Part shown: positions 40,666 through 49,482 of the stretch, piece after piece
How the letters are laid out: each line of letters opens with the position of its first letter
Position numbering within the stretch: position 1 is the first letter of the stretch
Assembly: GCA_001657395.1 (NCBI GenBank)
Contig: LYSY01000002.1
Span: forward strand, 744,001-808,000
Length of the DNA stretch: 64,000 bases
Direction of reading: 5' to 3'
Source: Rhodospirillales bacterium BBD 1991-14
Lineage (GTDB): Bacteria; Pseudomonadota; Alphaproteobacteria; Kiloniellales; Kiloniellaceae
Notes under the pieces: generated by a model
Told to the model about the DNA's origin: nothing
Database searches by the model: none
The model's input: the letters and a program-made list of their open reading frames with translations, nothing else
Position numbers and translations under genes: made by a program

Positions 40666-42126
40666 ATGGACGATTTCGTCTCCGATAACGGCCTCAGCCA
40701 CTTCAAATCTCCAGACAAGGCTTTTGGAGGGTTCGATGCCGGCACAACCGGGGCTTTGGTCGCTGCCGCGGCCGACATCGCTCTGGTCGTAACCCCTGAC
40801 GGGACGATTCGCGATCTGGCGTGTTGCAACGGCGACCTGCTCAAGGACAAGGTCGAGGACTGGCGGGGCCGCAAATGGGCGGATACCGTCACGGACGAAA
40901 GTCACGCCAAGATCGAAGCGCTCCTGGCTGCGGCGGCGCAAAGCGGTGCGCAGCGCTGGCGACAGGTCAATCATCTGGTCCCCGGCGGCCCCGACCTGCC
41001 AATGCGCTATCTGACCTTTCCTCTCGGCGAAGACGGATTGATCCTGGCGCTTGGCCGCGAACTGGAAACCGTTGCCAAGTTGCAGCGCGAACTCGTGCAG
41101 ACACAGCAGGCGATGGAACGGGAGTACATGCGCCTGCGTCACACGGAGACCCGCTACAGGGTGCTGTTCCAGATGGCCTCGGAGGCCATCCTGATCATCG
41201 ATGCTTCGGACCGCCGGATCGTCGATGCCAATCCGGTGGTGATCCACCTTGTGGGCTCGACGGCCGGTGAACTGATCGGCCAGCGCTTTCCCGATGACAT
41301 CGACAGCAACGACCGCGAACTGGTGGTCGACCTCTTCTCCAGCATTCGCAACGCCGGCCAGGCGACGCGGGAGAGCGCCCAGATCAGGCTTAAGGATCAA
41401 CAGCTTCGTATCTCCGCTTCGCTGTTCCGCCAGGGCAATCACGCGCATTTCCTGGTCCGTCTTTCCCCCCTGCACGACCTTGAGCGGGAGGCGCCGGCGC
41501 TGTCGAAGACGCGCTCGCGGCTGCTTGAGATCATCGATCTGATGCCCGAAGGCTTCGTGGTCACCGACTTGAAGGGTCAGATCATCACCGCCAACCCGGC
41601 CTTCCTCGATCTCGCCCAGCTGGCAACCGAAGAACAGGCGCAGGGCGAATCGCTGGGCCGCTGGCTGGGCCGGTCGGACATCGACATGAACGTGCTCACC
41701 GCCAATCTGAACGAGCACGGCGTCGTCCGTCTGTTCGTGACCACGATCGAAGGCGACCTCGGGTCGCGGGAGGAAGTCGAGCTCTCGGCGGTTTCGGTGC
41801 CGGATGCCGATGAGCCCTGCCTGGGCTTTGCCATCCGCGGTGTCGGCAGCCGCCAGCGGCGCAACGATGTGGGTGCCGGCCAGCTGCCGCGCTCGGTCGA
41901 GCAGCTGACGGAACTCGTCGGCCATGTCTCCTTGAAGGACCTGGTGCGCGAGACCACGGACATGATCGAGCGCATGTCCATCGAGGCGGCGCTGGAACTC
42001 ACCAGCGACAACCGTGCCTCTGCCGCCGAGCTTCTGGGGCTCAGCCGCCAGAGCCTCTATGCCAAGCTCCACCGCTACGGTCTGGGCGATCTGCCCTCCA
42101 GCCATTCCGACGATAACCGCGGTTAA
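40666..42126 (+). CDS. ppsR: Photosynthesis gene repressor PpsR/CrtJ
   Basis: The 486-residue repressor has an N-terminal PAS-like domain, a glutamine-rich linker helix (LQRELVQTQQAMEREYMRLR, about 135-160) and two PAS domains. A C-terminal Fis-type helix-turn-helix, IEAALELTSDNRASAAELLGLSRQSLYAKLHRYGL, follows. It is expected to bind TGT-N12-ACA sites, many of which are in this window. ATG 40666 was chosen over two in-frame GTG codons just upstream. Cysteines lie at positions 53 and 54 and in ADEPCLGFAI; none falls in the helix-turn-helix, so redox control through a DNA-binding-domain cysteine, as described for Rhodobacter, may not apply. Confidence 0.95.
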   Translation: MDDFVSDNGLSHFKSPDKAFGGFDAGTTGALVAAAADIALVVTPDGTIRDLACCNGDLLKDKVEDWRGRKWADTVTDESHAKIEALLAAAAQSGAQRWRQVNHLVPGGPDLPMRYLTFPLGEDGLILALGRELETVAKLQRELVQTQQAMEREYMRLRHTETRYRVLFQMASEAILIIDASDRRIVDANPVVIHLVGSTAGELIGQRFPDDIDSNDRELVVDLFSSIRNAGQATRESAQIRLKDQQLRISASLFRQGNHAHFLVRLSPLHDLEREAPALSKTRSRLLEIIDLMPEGFVVTDLKGQIITANPAFLDLAQLATEEQAQGESLGRWLGRSDIDMNVLTANLNEHGVVRLFVTTIEGDLGSREEVELSAVSVPDADEPCLGFAIRGVGSRQRRNDVGAGQLPRSVEQLTELVGHVSLKDLVRETTDMIERMSIEAALELTSDNRASAAELLGLSRQSLYAKLHRYGLGDLPSSHSDDNRG

Positions 42127-42186
42127 ACCGGAAGTTGATCTAAGCCTGGAAGAGGCTCGACTGAACATTCGCAGTGCGTTGATGTG

Positions 42187-42230
42187 TGTCCAATAAAATT
42201 GACGATCAGTGTTGTCAATTATAGGATACA
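42187..42230. promoter_or_regulatory. PpsR/CrtJ operator pair of bchG
   Basis: TGTCAATTATAGGATACA (42213-42230) is an exact TGT-N12-ACA site that ends only five bases before the bchG ATG. Eight bases upstream, TGTCCAATAAAATTGACG (42187-42204) has one mismatch. Repressor bound here would block initiation directly. The closeness to the start codon leaves little room for a leader RNA. Confidence 0.9.
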
Positions 42231-42235
42231 TCATC

Positions 42236-43123
42236 ATGCGCCCGGCGATGACATCCGTTGTCCAACTGCTGAAGCCGATCACTTGGTTCGCGCCCATGTG
42301 GGCCTATGCCTGCGGCGTCGTCTCCGTCGGACTGCCCTCCGGATTGGCGGCCACGGACCGCTGGTTTCTGCTGGTCCTCGGCGTGCTTCTCGCCGGTCCT
42401 CTGGTCTGCGGCACAAGTCAGGCGGTGAACGACTGGTTCGACCGCCACGTCGATGCGATCAACGAGCCGGACCGGCCGATCCCCTCGGGGCGGGTGCCCG
42501 GGCGCTGGGGGCTTTACATCGCCATTGCCTGGACCGCGCTGTCGCTGCTGGTCGCCACCGCGCTGGGGCCCTGGGGCTTTGCCGCAGCGGTGATCGGCCT
42601 GGCGCTGGCCTGGGCCTACAGTGCTCCGCCATTGCGCCTGAAGGAAAACGGCTGGTTCGGCAACTCGGCTGTTGCCGTCTGCTACGAAGGGCTTCCCTGG
42701 TTCACCGGTGCGGCTGTGATGGCGGCGGCCCTGCCGGACTGGCGGATCATCGCGCTGGCCGGGCTCTACAGCATCGGTGCCCACGGCATCATGACCCTGA
42801 ACGACTTCAAGTCGGTCGAGGGTGACCGCCAGACCGGTGTCCGCTCGCTGCCGGTGCAACTCGGCGTCGGACGGGCCGCGCGGATGGCCTGCTGGTTCAT
42901 GGTCGTCCCGCAGGTTCTGGTCGTCGGGCTCCTGGCCGTTTGGGGCCATCACTTCCACGCTCTGGCGGTGGCTGCCCTGCTGGCCGTTCAACTCCTCCTC
43001 ATGGACCGCCTGTTGAAGCAGCCGCGGCAGCGGGCGCCCTGGTACAACGCTACCGGCACCACGCTCTACGTCATCGGCATGCTTGTCAGCGCCTTTGCCT
43101 TGCTGGGCTCGGGGGCAGGGTGA
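42236..43123 (+). CDS. bchG: Bacteriochlorophyll synthase (prenyltransferase)
   Basis: BchG attaches geranylgeranyl (later phytyl) to bacteriochlorophyllide a. The 295-residue UbiA-family membrane protein has the Mg-diphosphate motif NDWFDRHVDAINEPDRPIPSG and the second motif DFKSVEGDRQTGVRSLPVQLG, with about eight membrane helices. ATG 42236 starts MRPAMTSVVQLLKPITWFAPMWAY; an upstream in-frame codon at 42209 lies in the operator. There is no recognisable ribosome site. The stop overlaps the next gene by one base. Confidence 0.96.
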   Translation: MRPAMTSVVQLLKPITWFAPMWAYACGVVSVGLPSGLAATDRWFLLVLGVLLAGPLVCGTSQAVNDWFDRHVDAINEPDRPIPSGRVPGRWGLYIAIAWTALSLLVATALGPWGFAAAVIGLALAWAYSAPPLRLKENGWFGNSAVAVCYEGLPWFTGAAVMAAALPDWRIIALAGLYSIGAHGIMTLNDFKSVEGDRQTGVRSLPVQLGVGRAARMACWFMVVPQVLVVGLLAVWGHHFHALAVAALLAVQLLLMDRLLKQPRQRAPWYNATGTTLYVIGMLVSAFALLGSGAG

Positions 43124-44499
43124 TGCGGCGCACCGGGCTTTCGTGGTTTGCAATCGCGCGGCTCGGTCTGGTGCAGACGGCGCTCGGCGCCATCGTCGTG
43201 CTCACAACCTCGACCCTCAACCGCGTGATGGTCGTGGAGCTGGCGCTGCCGGCCACCCTGCCCGGCGTTCTGGTCGGCCTCCACTACGCGGTCCAGGTGT
43301 TGCGCCCCCGTCTGGGCTACGGCTCCGACGTCGGGGGGCGGCGCACGCCCTGGATCGTCGGCGGCATGCTGGCGCTCTCGCTGGGTGCTGTGACCGCGGC
43401 GCTGGCGGTGGCCCTGATGTCGGTCCAGCCGTTCTTGGGCATCGCCCTGGCGGTGCTCGCTTTCACGGTGATCGGCGGCGGCGTCGGTGCTGCCGGAACC
43501 TCGCTCCTGGTGCTCTTGGCGAAGCAGGTCGATGCCGACCGCCGCGGCCCGGCGGCCACCATCGTCTGGATGATGATGATCGCCGGCTTCGTGGTAACGG
43601 CGACGGTTGCTGGCCATCTGCTCGATCCGTTTTCGCTGACGCGCCTGGTCGCCGTCAGCCTCGGCGTTGCCGCCGCAGCCTTCGTTCTGGCGCTGATTGC
43701 GGTCTTCGGTATCGAAGGCAGGCCGACGCCGATGCCGGCGCCGCAGCAGAACCCCCAAAGCCCACAGAGCCCCCAGGGGCCCCAGGCCATGCCGCCCTTC
43801 CGCGAGGCCATTCGTCAGGTCTGGGGCGAGCCGCGCGCACGGCGCTTCGCGGTCTTCGTTTTCGTCTCGATGCTGGCCTACAGCGGCCAGGACCTGATCC
43901 TGGAACCTTTCGCCGGCACGGTCTTCGGTCTGACGCCGGGCGAATCGACGCGGCTCTCCGGCGTGCAACACGCCGGCGTGTTCCTCGGTATGCTTCTGGT
44001 TGCTCTGGCCTGTGGCCGCCTGGCGCGCGGCCGTTTGGGTTCGCTCATGGGCTGGACCGTCGGCGGCTGTATCGCTTCGGGCGTGGTTCTTCTGGCCCTG
44101 GCCTTTTCCGGCTTTGCGGTCGGAAGCTGGCCCCTGCGCGCCACGGTCTTCACGCTGGGTGTGGCCAACGGCGCCTTCGCGGTGGCGGCCATTGGCTCGA
44201 TGATGAGCCTTGTCAACGACGGCCGCGCCAAGCGGGAGGGCGTGCGCATGGGCCTTTGGGGGGCGGCGCAGGCGATTGCCTTCGGCCTGGGAGGTCTGCT
44301 CGGCACCATGGCCGTCGACCTCCTGCGCTGGGCACTCGCCGCGCCGACATCCGCCTACGCGATGGTCTTCGCGGGCGAAGCGATGCTGTTCTTCCTGGCC
44401 GCCGGCCTGGCGCTGAGGGTCAGGGGCGTCAAGGACAGTTCTGTTGCTGGCAGCGTGCACGCGCGAGGACCCGGATATGCGCCGGTTGGAGGAGACTGA
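43123..44499 (+). CDS. PucC-like major facilitator of the bchG-bchP operon
   Basis: A 458-residue twelve-helix protein of the BCD/PucC family, with LVQTALGAIVVLTTSTLNRVMVVEL and LRPRLGYGSDVGGRRTPWIVGG. It corresponds to the bch2/orf428-type gene found between bchG and bchP in purple bacteria. A Pro/Gln/Ser repeat (PQQNPQSPQSPQGPQ) fills the central cytoplasmic loop. It is linked to bchG by TGATG. The family helps in antenna assembly or tetrapyrrole handling; the specific role of this member is not established. It is distinct from lhaA at 5889-7325. Confidence 0.92.
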   Translation: MRRTGLSWFAIARLGLVQTALGAIVVLTTSTLNRVMVVELALPATLPGVLVGLHYAVQVLRPRLGYGSDVGGRRTPWIVGGMLALSLGAVTAALAVALMSVQPFLGIALAVLAFTVIGGGVGAAGTSLLVLLAKQVDADRRGPAATIVWMMMIAGFVVTATVAGHLLDPFSLTRLVAVSLGVAAAAFVLALIAVFGIEGRPTPMPAPQQNPQSPQSPQGPQAMPPFREAIRQVWGEPRARRFAVFVFVSMLAYSGQDLILEPFAGTVFGLTPGESTRLSGVQHAGVFLGMLLVALACGRLARGRLGSLMGWTVGGCIASGVVLLALAFSGFAVGSWPLRATVFTLGVANGAFAVAAIGSMMSLVNDGRAKREGVRMGLWGAAQAIAFGLGGLLGTMAVDLLRWALAAPTSAYAMVFAGEAMLFFLAAGLALRVRGVKDSSVAGSVHARGPGYAPVGGD

Positions 44500-44503
44500 G
44501 CTG

Positions 44504-45703
44504 ATGCAGCCTATGGAAAGCTACGACGTCGTGGTGGTGGGTGGCGGCCCGGCCGGGGCGACGGCGGCCTCGGACCTCGCCCAACAGGGGCGCAGCGTTT
44601 TGTTGCTCGACAAGGCCGGGCGCATCAAACCCTGCGGCGGCGCGGTGCCGCCGCGCCTTATCCGCGACTTCGCCATTCCCGACTCCCTGATCGTCGCAAG
44701 GGCCCGCTCGGCGCGGATCATCGCGCCCTCCGACCGCACGGTCGACATGCCGATCGACGGCGAGGGCTACGTCGGCATGGTGGACCGCTGCGACTTCGAC
44801 GAGTGGCTGCGCCGCCGCGCCGCCATGCAAGGGGCCGACTGGCGGCAGGGCAGCTTTCAGCACCTGACCCGCGATGCTCAGGACAGGCCCGTGGTGACCT
44901 ATCGGACCAAGGCGGGAGGCATTGTTTCCGTGCGCGCCCGCACGGTCATCGGTGCCGACGGCGCCAACTCCGCCGTGGTGCGCGAGGCTTTTCCCCAGGC
45001 GGAGAAGATCCCCTTCGTCTTCGCCTACCACGAGGTCGTGCGGTCGCCGCAAACCGCGGGCTCGCAAGGCGCTGCCTTCGACGGCACGCGCTGCGACGTC
45101 TACTATCAGGGCCGTCTCTCGCCGGATTTCTACAGTTGGGTGTTCCCCCACGGCGACACCGCCAGTATCGGCACCGGTACTGCGATCAAGGGCCTGTCGC
45201 TGCGCGGCGCGGTCGACCAGTTGCGCCGTGACTCGGGCCTCGATGGCGTCGAAACCCTGCGCTGCGAGGGCGCGCCGATCCCGCTGCGGCCGCGCAAGCG
45301 CTGGGACAACGGGCGCGACGTTCTCCTGGCCGGCGACGCCGCCGGGGTGGTGGCGCCGGCCTCAGGCGAAGGCATCTACTATGCGATGCTGGGCGGCCGC
45401 CTGGCTGCCGAAGCGGCCGGCGAGTTCCTGGTGAGCGGCGATGCGAAGGCGCTGGCCCAGGCGCGGCGCCGCTTCATGAAGGTGCACGGCCGGGTCTTCT
45501 GGATCCTCGGCATCATGCAGCGCTTCTGGTACGTCAACGACCAGCGCCGCGAGCGCTTCGTCAGCATCTGCGGTGACCGCGACGTCCAGCGCCTGACCTG
45601 GGAGTCCTACATGAACAAGGAGCTGGTGCGCCGCGACCCGCTGGCGCATCTGCGGATCTTCTTCAAGGATCTGGCGCACCTCTTCCGATTGGTCTCGCCC
45701 TGA
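44504..45703 (+). CDS. bchP: Geranylgeranyl bacteriochlorophyll reductase
   Basis: BchP reduces three double bonds of the geranylgeranyl tail to phytyl. The 399-residue flavoprotein has the N-terminal FAD motif YDVVVVGGGPAGATAASDLA and GRIKPCGGAVPPRLI. VIGADGANSAVVR and the second FAD segment VLLAGDAAGVVAPASGEGIYYAM follow. ATG 44504 has GGAGGAG nine bases upstream and follows the carrier gene by four bases. It completes the bchG-carrier-bchP operon, all under the bchG operators. Confidence 0.96.
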   Translation: MQPMESYDVVVVGGGPAGATAASDLAQQGRSVLLLDKAGRIKPCGGAVPPRLIRDFAIPDSLIVARARSARIIAPSDRTVDMPIDGEGYVGMVDRCDFDEWLRRRAAMQGADWRQGSFQHLTRDAQDRPVVTYRTKAGGIVSVRARTVIGADGANSAVVREAFPQAEKIPFVFAYHEVVRSPQTAGSQGAAFDGTRCDVYYQGRLSPDFYSWVFPHGDTASIGTGTAIKGLSLRGAVDQLRRDSGLDGVETLRCEGAPIPLRPRKRWDNGRDVLLAGDAAGVVAPASGEGIYYAMLGGRLAAEAAGEFLVSGDAKALAQARRRFMKVHGRVFWILGIMQRFWYVNDQRRERFVSICGDRDVQRLTWESYMNKELVRRDPLAHLRIFFKDLAHLFRLVSP

Positions 45704-45733
45704 AGCCTTTTCCTTTGTGAGATGCTTTCGGCG

Positions 45734-46360
45734 CTACCGGCGCGCGATCTCGAAGCGGCAGGCCTCCGCGCCTGCGTGACAGCAGGCTGGATGGCACACT
45801 GCCACCGCCGGGTCCACGAGGACCTCAAACAGCCGCCGGAAGACGGCGCTGTGCCAGGCGCAGCCCGGCATGGCCAGGGGGTTGTCGGTGATTTCGATGA
45901 CCCAGAGCGGTCCGCTCTTGCCGCTGCCGCTTCTTCCCCGGGCGTTGTCGGTGCGCAGCGTGCCGGAGCCTGCGAAAGTCCAGGCGTTCTTTGCGATCGC
46001 CGCCAGCAGCAGCGGCCCGGCCAGGGCCGGCGGCAGCGCCCGCAAGACGCTTTGCGCCGGGGTGGGAATGCGGTTGGCAAGGATGTAGTCGGCGGTACGC
46101 GTTCCCGCCTCGGCCGCAACTGCCGCTGCAGTCACGGCCGGCAGGTCGGCAAAGACGCATCCAAACAGCCTAGCGGCCAGCACTTCGTCCACCATCTCGC
46201 CGGGAGGCTCGATGAGGAAGCGCTGCAGTCCCGCGTTTCCGAAAAGCTCCCTTGCGGCCTGCGCGCCCAAGCTGTCTCGCAACGCCCCAGCGAGCTGGAT
46301 CACCGCATTGGGGCCGACCCGCGGCGCGGGCTCGCGTGCCTGCAGGATCGCTTCCGGCAT
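45734..46360 (-). CDS. bchJ: Bacteriochlorophyll 4-vinyl reductase-type protein BchJ
   Basis: The 208-residue protein has a C-terminal V4R domain with cysteines and histidines in AVCHPACCHAGAEACRFEIARR, which may bind metal, and the family start RVGPNAVIQLAGALRD. BchJ was first named as the 8-vinyl reductase, but later work assigns that activity mainly to BciA, BciB or the BchXYZ enzyme, so BchJ may instead be a substrate carrier or a helper of the cyclase. It lies 12 bases after bchE in the same direction, so it is probably co-expressed with the anaerobic cyclase. Its stop faces bchP. Confidence 0.92.
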   Translation of the reverse strand: MPEAILQAREPAPRVGPNAVIQLAGALRDSLGAQAARELFGNAGLQRFLIEPPGEMVDEVLAARLFGCVFADLPAVTAAAVAAEAGTRTADYILANRIPTPAQSVLRALPPALAGPLLLAAIAKNAWTFAGSGTLRTDNARGRSGSGKSGPLWVIEITDNPLAMPGCAWHSAVFRRLFEVLVDPAVAVCHPACCHAGAEACRFEIARR

Positions 46361-46372
46361 GACCCGGGCCCG

Positions 46373-47995
46373 TCAGGCGGGCGGGGCTGTTTCGTGGTCT
46401 ACCAGCTCCGCCATCTGCTCGCTGCCGCCGCCGCAGGCTTTGACGGCCAGCCGGCTTTCGCGTTTCTTCGCGGCCCGCTCCGCCGCCGATTCCCAGTCGG
46501 CAGTTTGCGCCGGCGCGATGCGGCGCGTGTCGTCGAAGTGGAAGTCGACGGATTTCTTCGACTGCGGCCCCCAGTAGTTGACCTTGCCGAGGTCATAGAA
46601 GGTCCGCTGGAACCCGGCCTTCAGAAAGGCCTTTAAGCAGCCCAGCAGATAGCGCCGGCGGAATCCCGTGCCGCGCCAGGGATAGTGGAACAGCGCCTTG
46701 CGCATATAGAAGCGGCGGTAGTTGTTCATGACTCGGTCGAGCAACTCGGCGCGGTCCATGGCTTCCGGTTTCATGATCGGCGTGACGAAGTTGTACTTGG
46801 AGAAGTCGAAGACCTCGACCTTGTCGCCCAGTTCCTGGAACAGCGAGGAAAACGGCCAGGGCGTGTACATCGCCCAGTTCGCAAGATCAGGATCCCAGCC
46901 CCGGGCCATCTGGTAGGTTTCCTCCAGCGTCTCGGCGGTCTCGTTCTCCAGTCCGACGATGAACTGCGCCTCGATGAAGATGTCCGCCTCGCGCAGCAGT
47001 TCGATGGCGCGGCGGTTGTCCTCGATCTTGGTTTCCTTGTTGAAGCGGTCGAGGCGGAGCTGGGCAGCAGCCTCGGTACCGAGGCTGACATGAACCAGGC
47101 CGGCGCGGCGATAAAGCGGCAGCAGCTCGGCATCGCGCAGGATATCCGTGACCCGGGTGTTGATGCCCCACTTCACCTTGTCCGGCAGGCCGCGCGCGAT
47201 CAGCTCTTCGCAGAAGGCGATGAACTTCTTGCGGTTTATCGTCGGCTCCTCGTCGGCAAGGATGAAGAAGCCGACCTGGTGATCGCGCACCAGGGTTTCG
47301 ATCTCGTCGACCACCTTCTTCGGGTCGCGCACCCGGTAGTCGCGCCAGAACTTCCACTGCGAGCAGAACGAACAGGTGAAGGGGCAGCCGCGGGCCATGT
47401 TGGGGATGGCGACCCGCACGCCCAGGGGCACGTAGGTGTACTTGCTCCACTCCAGCAGCGACCAGTCCGGGTCGATGGCATCCAGGTTCTTCACAGTCGG
47501 TGCGGCCTGGGTTGCGACGATCCGCTCGCCGTCCCGGAAAGCGAGACCGGCGATGCTGCCGCGGTCATCCGGCCACCGCCCCGCGTCGACCGCCGTGATC
47601 AGCGCCACCAGGATTTCCTCGCCCTCGCCGCGGACGATGGCATCGATCCAGGGCGCCTCCGACAGCACCTGCTTGTACATGAAGGTGGCGTGGATGCCGC
47701 CGAGGATCCGCACGGCGTCGGGACAGACGTCCCTGGCAATCTCCAGCACGCGTTCGGCCTTGTAGATGGAGGGCGTGATCGCGGTGCAGCCGACCACGTC
47801 GGGCGACAGCGCGGCAATCCGGCGTCCCACCTCCGCATCGTCCAGGTCGTTCGTCATGGCGTCGATGAAGTGGATGTCGTCGTAACCGGCCGCGCGCAGG
47901 GAGCCGGCGAGATAGGCGGCCCAGGCCGGGGGCCAGCTGCCGGCAATCTCGGCGCCGCCGGAGTGATAGTTCGGATGGACCAGAACGACACGCAT
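46373..47995 (-). CDS. bchE: Anaerobic Mg-protoporphyrin IX monomethyl ester cyclase
   Basis: BchE closes ring E without oxygen, taking the oxygen atom from water. The 540-residue enzyme has an N-terminal B12-binding domain (starting [19 protein letters not shown]) and a radical-SAM core with CPFTCSFC (C204, C208, C211). The BchE-specific C-terminus is [39 protein letters not shown] precedes the ATG. The promoter region has two exact PpsR sites and an FNR-like box, which fits low-oxygen expression. It is the oxygen-independent partner of acsF. Confidence 0.97.
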   Translation of the reverse strand: MRVVLVHPNYHSGGAEIAGSWPPAWAAYLAGSLRAAGYDDIHFIDAMTNDLDDAEVGRRIAALSPDVVGCTAITPSIYKAERVLEIARDVCPDAVRILGGIHATFMYKQVLSEAPWIDAIVRGEGEEILVALITAVDAGRWPDDRGSIAGLAFRDGERIVATQAAPTVKNLDAIDPDWSLLEWSKYTYVPLGVRVAIPNMARGCPFTCSFCSQWKFWRDYRVRDPKKVVDEIETLVRDHQVGFFILADEEPTINRKKFIAFCEELIARGLPDKVKWGINTRVTDILRDAELLPLYRRAGLVHVSLGTEAAAQLRLDRFNKETKIEDNRRAIELLREADIFIEAQFIVGLENETAETLEETYQMARGWDPDLANWAMYTPWPFSSLFQELGDKVEVFDFSKYNFVTPIMKPEAMDRAELLDRVMNNYRRFYMRKALFHYPWRGTGFRRRYLLGCLKAFLKAGFQRTFYDLGKVNYWGPQSKKSVDFHFDDTRRIAPAQTADWESAAERAAKKRESRLAVKACGGGSEQMAELVDHETAPPA

Positions 47996-48017
47996 GGGGC
48001 AGGCCTCCCATCTTTGT

Positions 48018-48061
48018 TGTCGCTCTTATATTACAATTGACGATGTCTTGTTGAATTGACA
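48018..48061. promoter_or_regulatory. Tandem PpsR/CrtJ operators of bchE
   Basis: Two exact TGT-N12-ACA palindromes, TGTCGCTCTTATATTACA (48018-48035) and TGTCTTGTTGAATTGACA (48044-48061), are separated by exactly eight bases. They lie 23-66 bases upstream of the bchE start, so binding would cover the core promoter. Confidence 0.93.
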
Positions 48062-48069
48062 CACATCAA
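48056..48069. promoter_or_regulatory. FNR-like box overlapping the bchE operator
   Basis: TTGACACACATCAA matches the FNR consensus TTGAT-N4-ATCAA at nine of ten specified positions. It overlaps the distal PpsR site by six bases and is centred about 67 bases upstream of the bchE start codon. Activation by an FnrL-type oxygen sensor under anoxia is inferred. Confidence 0.6.
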
Positions 48070-48125
48070 GGCGGCGCTTGCGGTGGTGCCCGTGCTCTGG
48101 CCGATGTTCCCGGCGTCCCTTCCTG

Positions 48126-48578
48126 CTACTTCACCGTCAGACAGCTGCAATCCACCGCCTGGGCGACCTTGTGGGAGACGCTGCCGAGCAGCAGGCCGCC
48201 GAGGTCCCCGAGGCCGCGGCGGCCCATCACGATGAGGTCGGCACCCGATCCTTCGGCAACGGCGGCAATCACGCTGGCCGGGTCCCCGCTTTCAAGGCGT
48301 TCCTCAACCGCGTCGACGCCATTGTCGCGCAGGCGCCGGGCCGCATTGCCAAGGATCTCCTGTCCGACCGACTCGATCAGATCCTTTTCCGTGATCCTGA
48401 TGTGCTCCACCTTGGCGTAGGCCTGCAGTTCCTTGGGCACACTGTACCCGCCAGCATGGGTCAATACATGCAGCAGCGTGAGCGCTGCGCCATCCTTTCC
48501 GGCCAGGCTGCCGGCGATGTCGACAGCGCGCGTCGCGTGTTCCGAGCCATCGATGGGGACGAGAATGCGCTTGAACAT
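48126..48578 (-). CDS. Universal stress protein (UspA family)
   Basis: A 150-residue single-domain Usp. The N-terminus FKRILVPIDGSEHATRAVDIA and the ATP-binding loop VMGRRGLGDLGGLLLGSVSHKVAQ (G-x2-G-x9-G-S) indicate an ATP-binding type. GGGAGGG precedes the ATG. It lies beyond bchE on the same strand but upstream of the bchE operators, so it is a separate transcription unit. Usp proteins of this kind are often induced at low oxygen; no direct link with photosynthesis can be shown. Confidence 0.92.
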   Translation of the reverse strand: MFKRILVPIDGSEHATRAVDIAGSLAGKDGAALTLLHVLTHAGGYSVPKELQAYAKVEHIRITEKDLIESVGQEILGNAARRLRDNGVDAVEERLESGDPASVIAAVAEGSGADLIVMGRRGLGDLGGLLLGSVSHKVAQAVDCSCLTVK

Positions 48579-48782
48579 GGGGGCCCTCCCAAGGTGCCGT
48601 TGCGTCCGACTGTGGCCCCACCTGAAACGATCAATAGCGTCGTTCGGTCCGCCCGGCGTTGACGTGTGTCATGTCGAAGGATCGGGTCTGCGCCTCGCGG
48701 ACAGGGGACTTTGGGGCGCCCCGTGGGCGTCTGCGTCGGGGCTACCGGCACAATGACCCACCGGCAAACGGCCGGGAGAGGT

Positions 48783-49427
48783 TCAGGCGCGTTTCGGCGG
48801 CGTCCCGGGGTCGCCCAGCGCCGATCCGATGCGTTCCAGCATATGCGGCGGCGCCTTATCGATCACGTCAGGCGGCATGCCGAGTTCCTGCAGGGTGCAG
48901 CCGCTTGAAATGCCGGAGAGGCCGTGGAGGGCGGACCAGATGAAGAGGGCGTCGAGCAGGACGGCGGCGTCGGAGGCTGCGCTGTCCTCTGTGCCCTTGC
49001 CCGGGGCGCTGCGGCGGCGAAGCGCCTCGCAAAGCAGCGAAAAGGCATGCCGTGCCTGCGCCATCATATGCGGATGCGCTTCGGTGTTGGGTAGCGGCGT
49101 TCCGAACATCAGCCGGTATTGCAGCGGGTGCTCCCTGGCGTAGCGCAGGTAGGCGCTGGACATCGCCAGAAGGTCAGCATGCGGATCCTCGCTGTGCGGC
49201 TGTTCATTCAGGTAGCGGGCAAAGGAGGCAAAGGCCCGGGCAACGATTTCTGCCAGGATGTGGTCCCGGCTTGGGAAGTGTTTGTAGGGAGCCTGGTGCG
49301 ACACGCCGAGGCGGCGCGCGACTTCTCGAAGGCTCAACTCTTCCACACCCTCGGCATCGATGATCGCCAGGGCTTCCTGAATGCAGGCCTCGCGCAGATC
49401 GGTGGGGCGTTCCCGCTTCTTGGTCAT
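48783..49427 (-). CDS. TetR/AcrR family transcriptional regulator
   Basis: The 214-residue regulator begins MTKKRERPTDLREACIQEAL. It has a TetR helix-turn-helix, LSLREVARRLGVSHQAPYKHFPSRDHILAEI (about residues 31-61), and a helical ligand-binding domain of the WHG type (HPLQYRLMFGTPLPN). ATG 49427 was chosen; a longer frame extends into the upstream lipoprotein gene. It lies 55 bases after that gene on the same strand, and twin palindromes upstream of the pair look like its operators, so it is probably autoregulated. The ligand is unknown. Confidence 0.9.
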   Translation of the reverse strand: MTKKRERPTDLREACIQEALAIIDAEGVEELSLREVARRLGVSHQAPYKHFPSRDHILAEIVARAFASFARYLNEQPHSEDPHADLLAMSSAYLRYAREHPLQYRLMFGTPLPNTEAHPHMMAQARHAFSLLCEALRRRSAPGKGTEDSAASDAAVLLDALFIWSALHGLSGISSGCTLQELGMPPDVIDKAPPHMLERIGSALGDPGTPPKRA

Positions 49428-49482
49428 CGGCGGCAGGGTAGTCGAGCCGCCTGATTCCGTCGAGGGCGCCGCCGGTTCCCGG

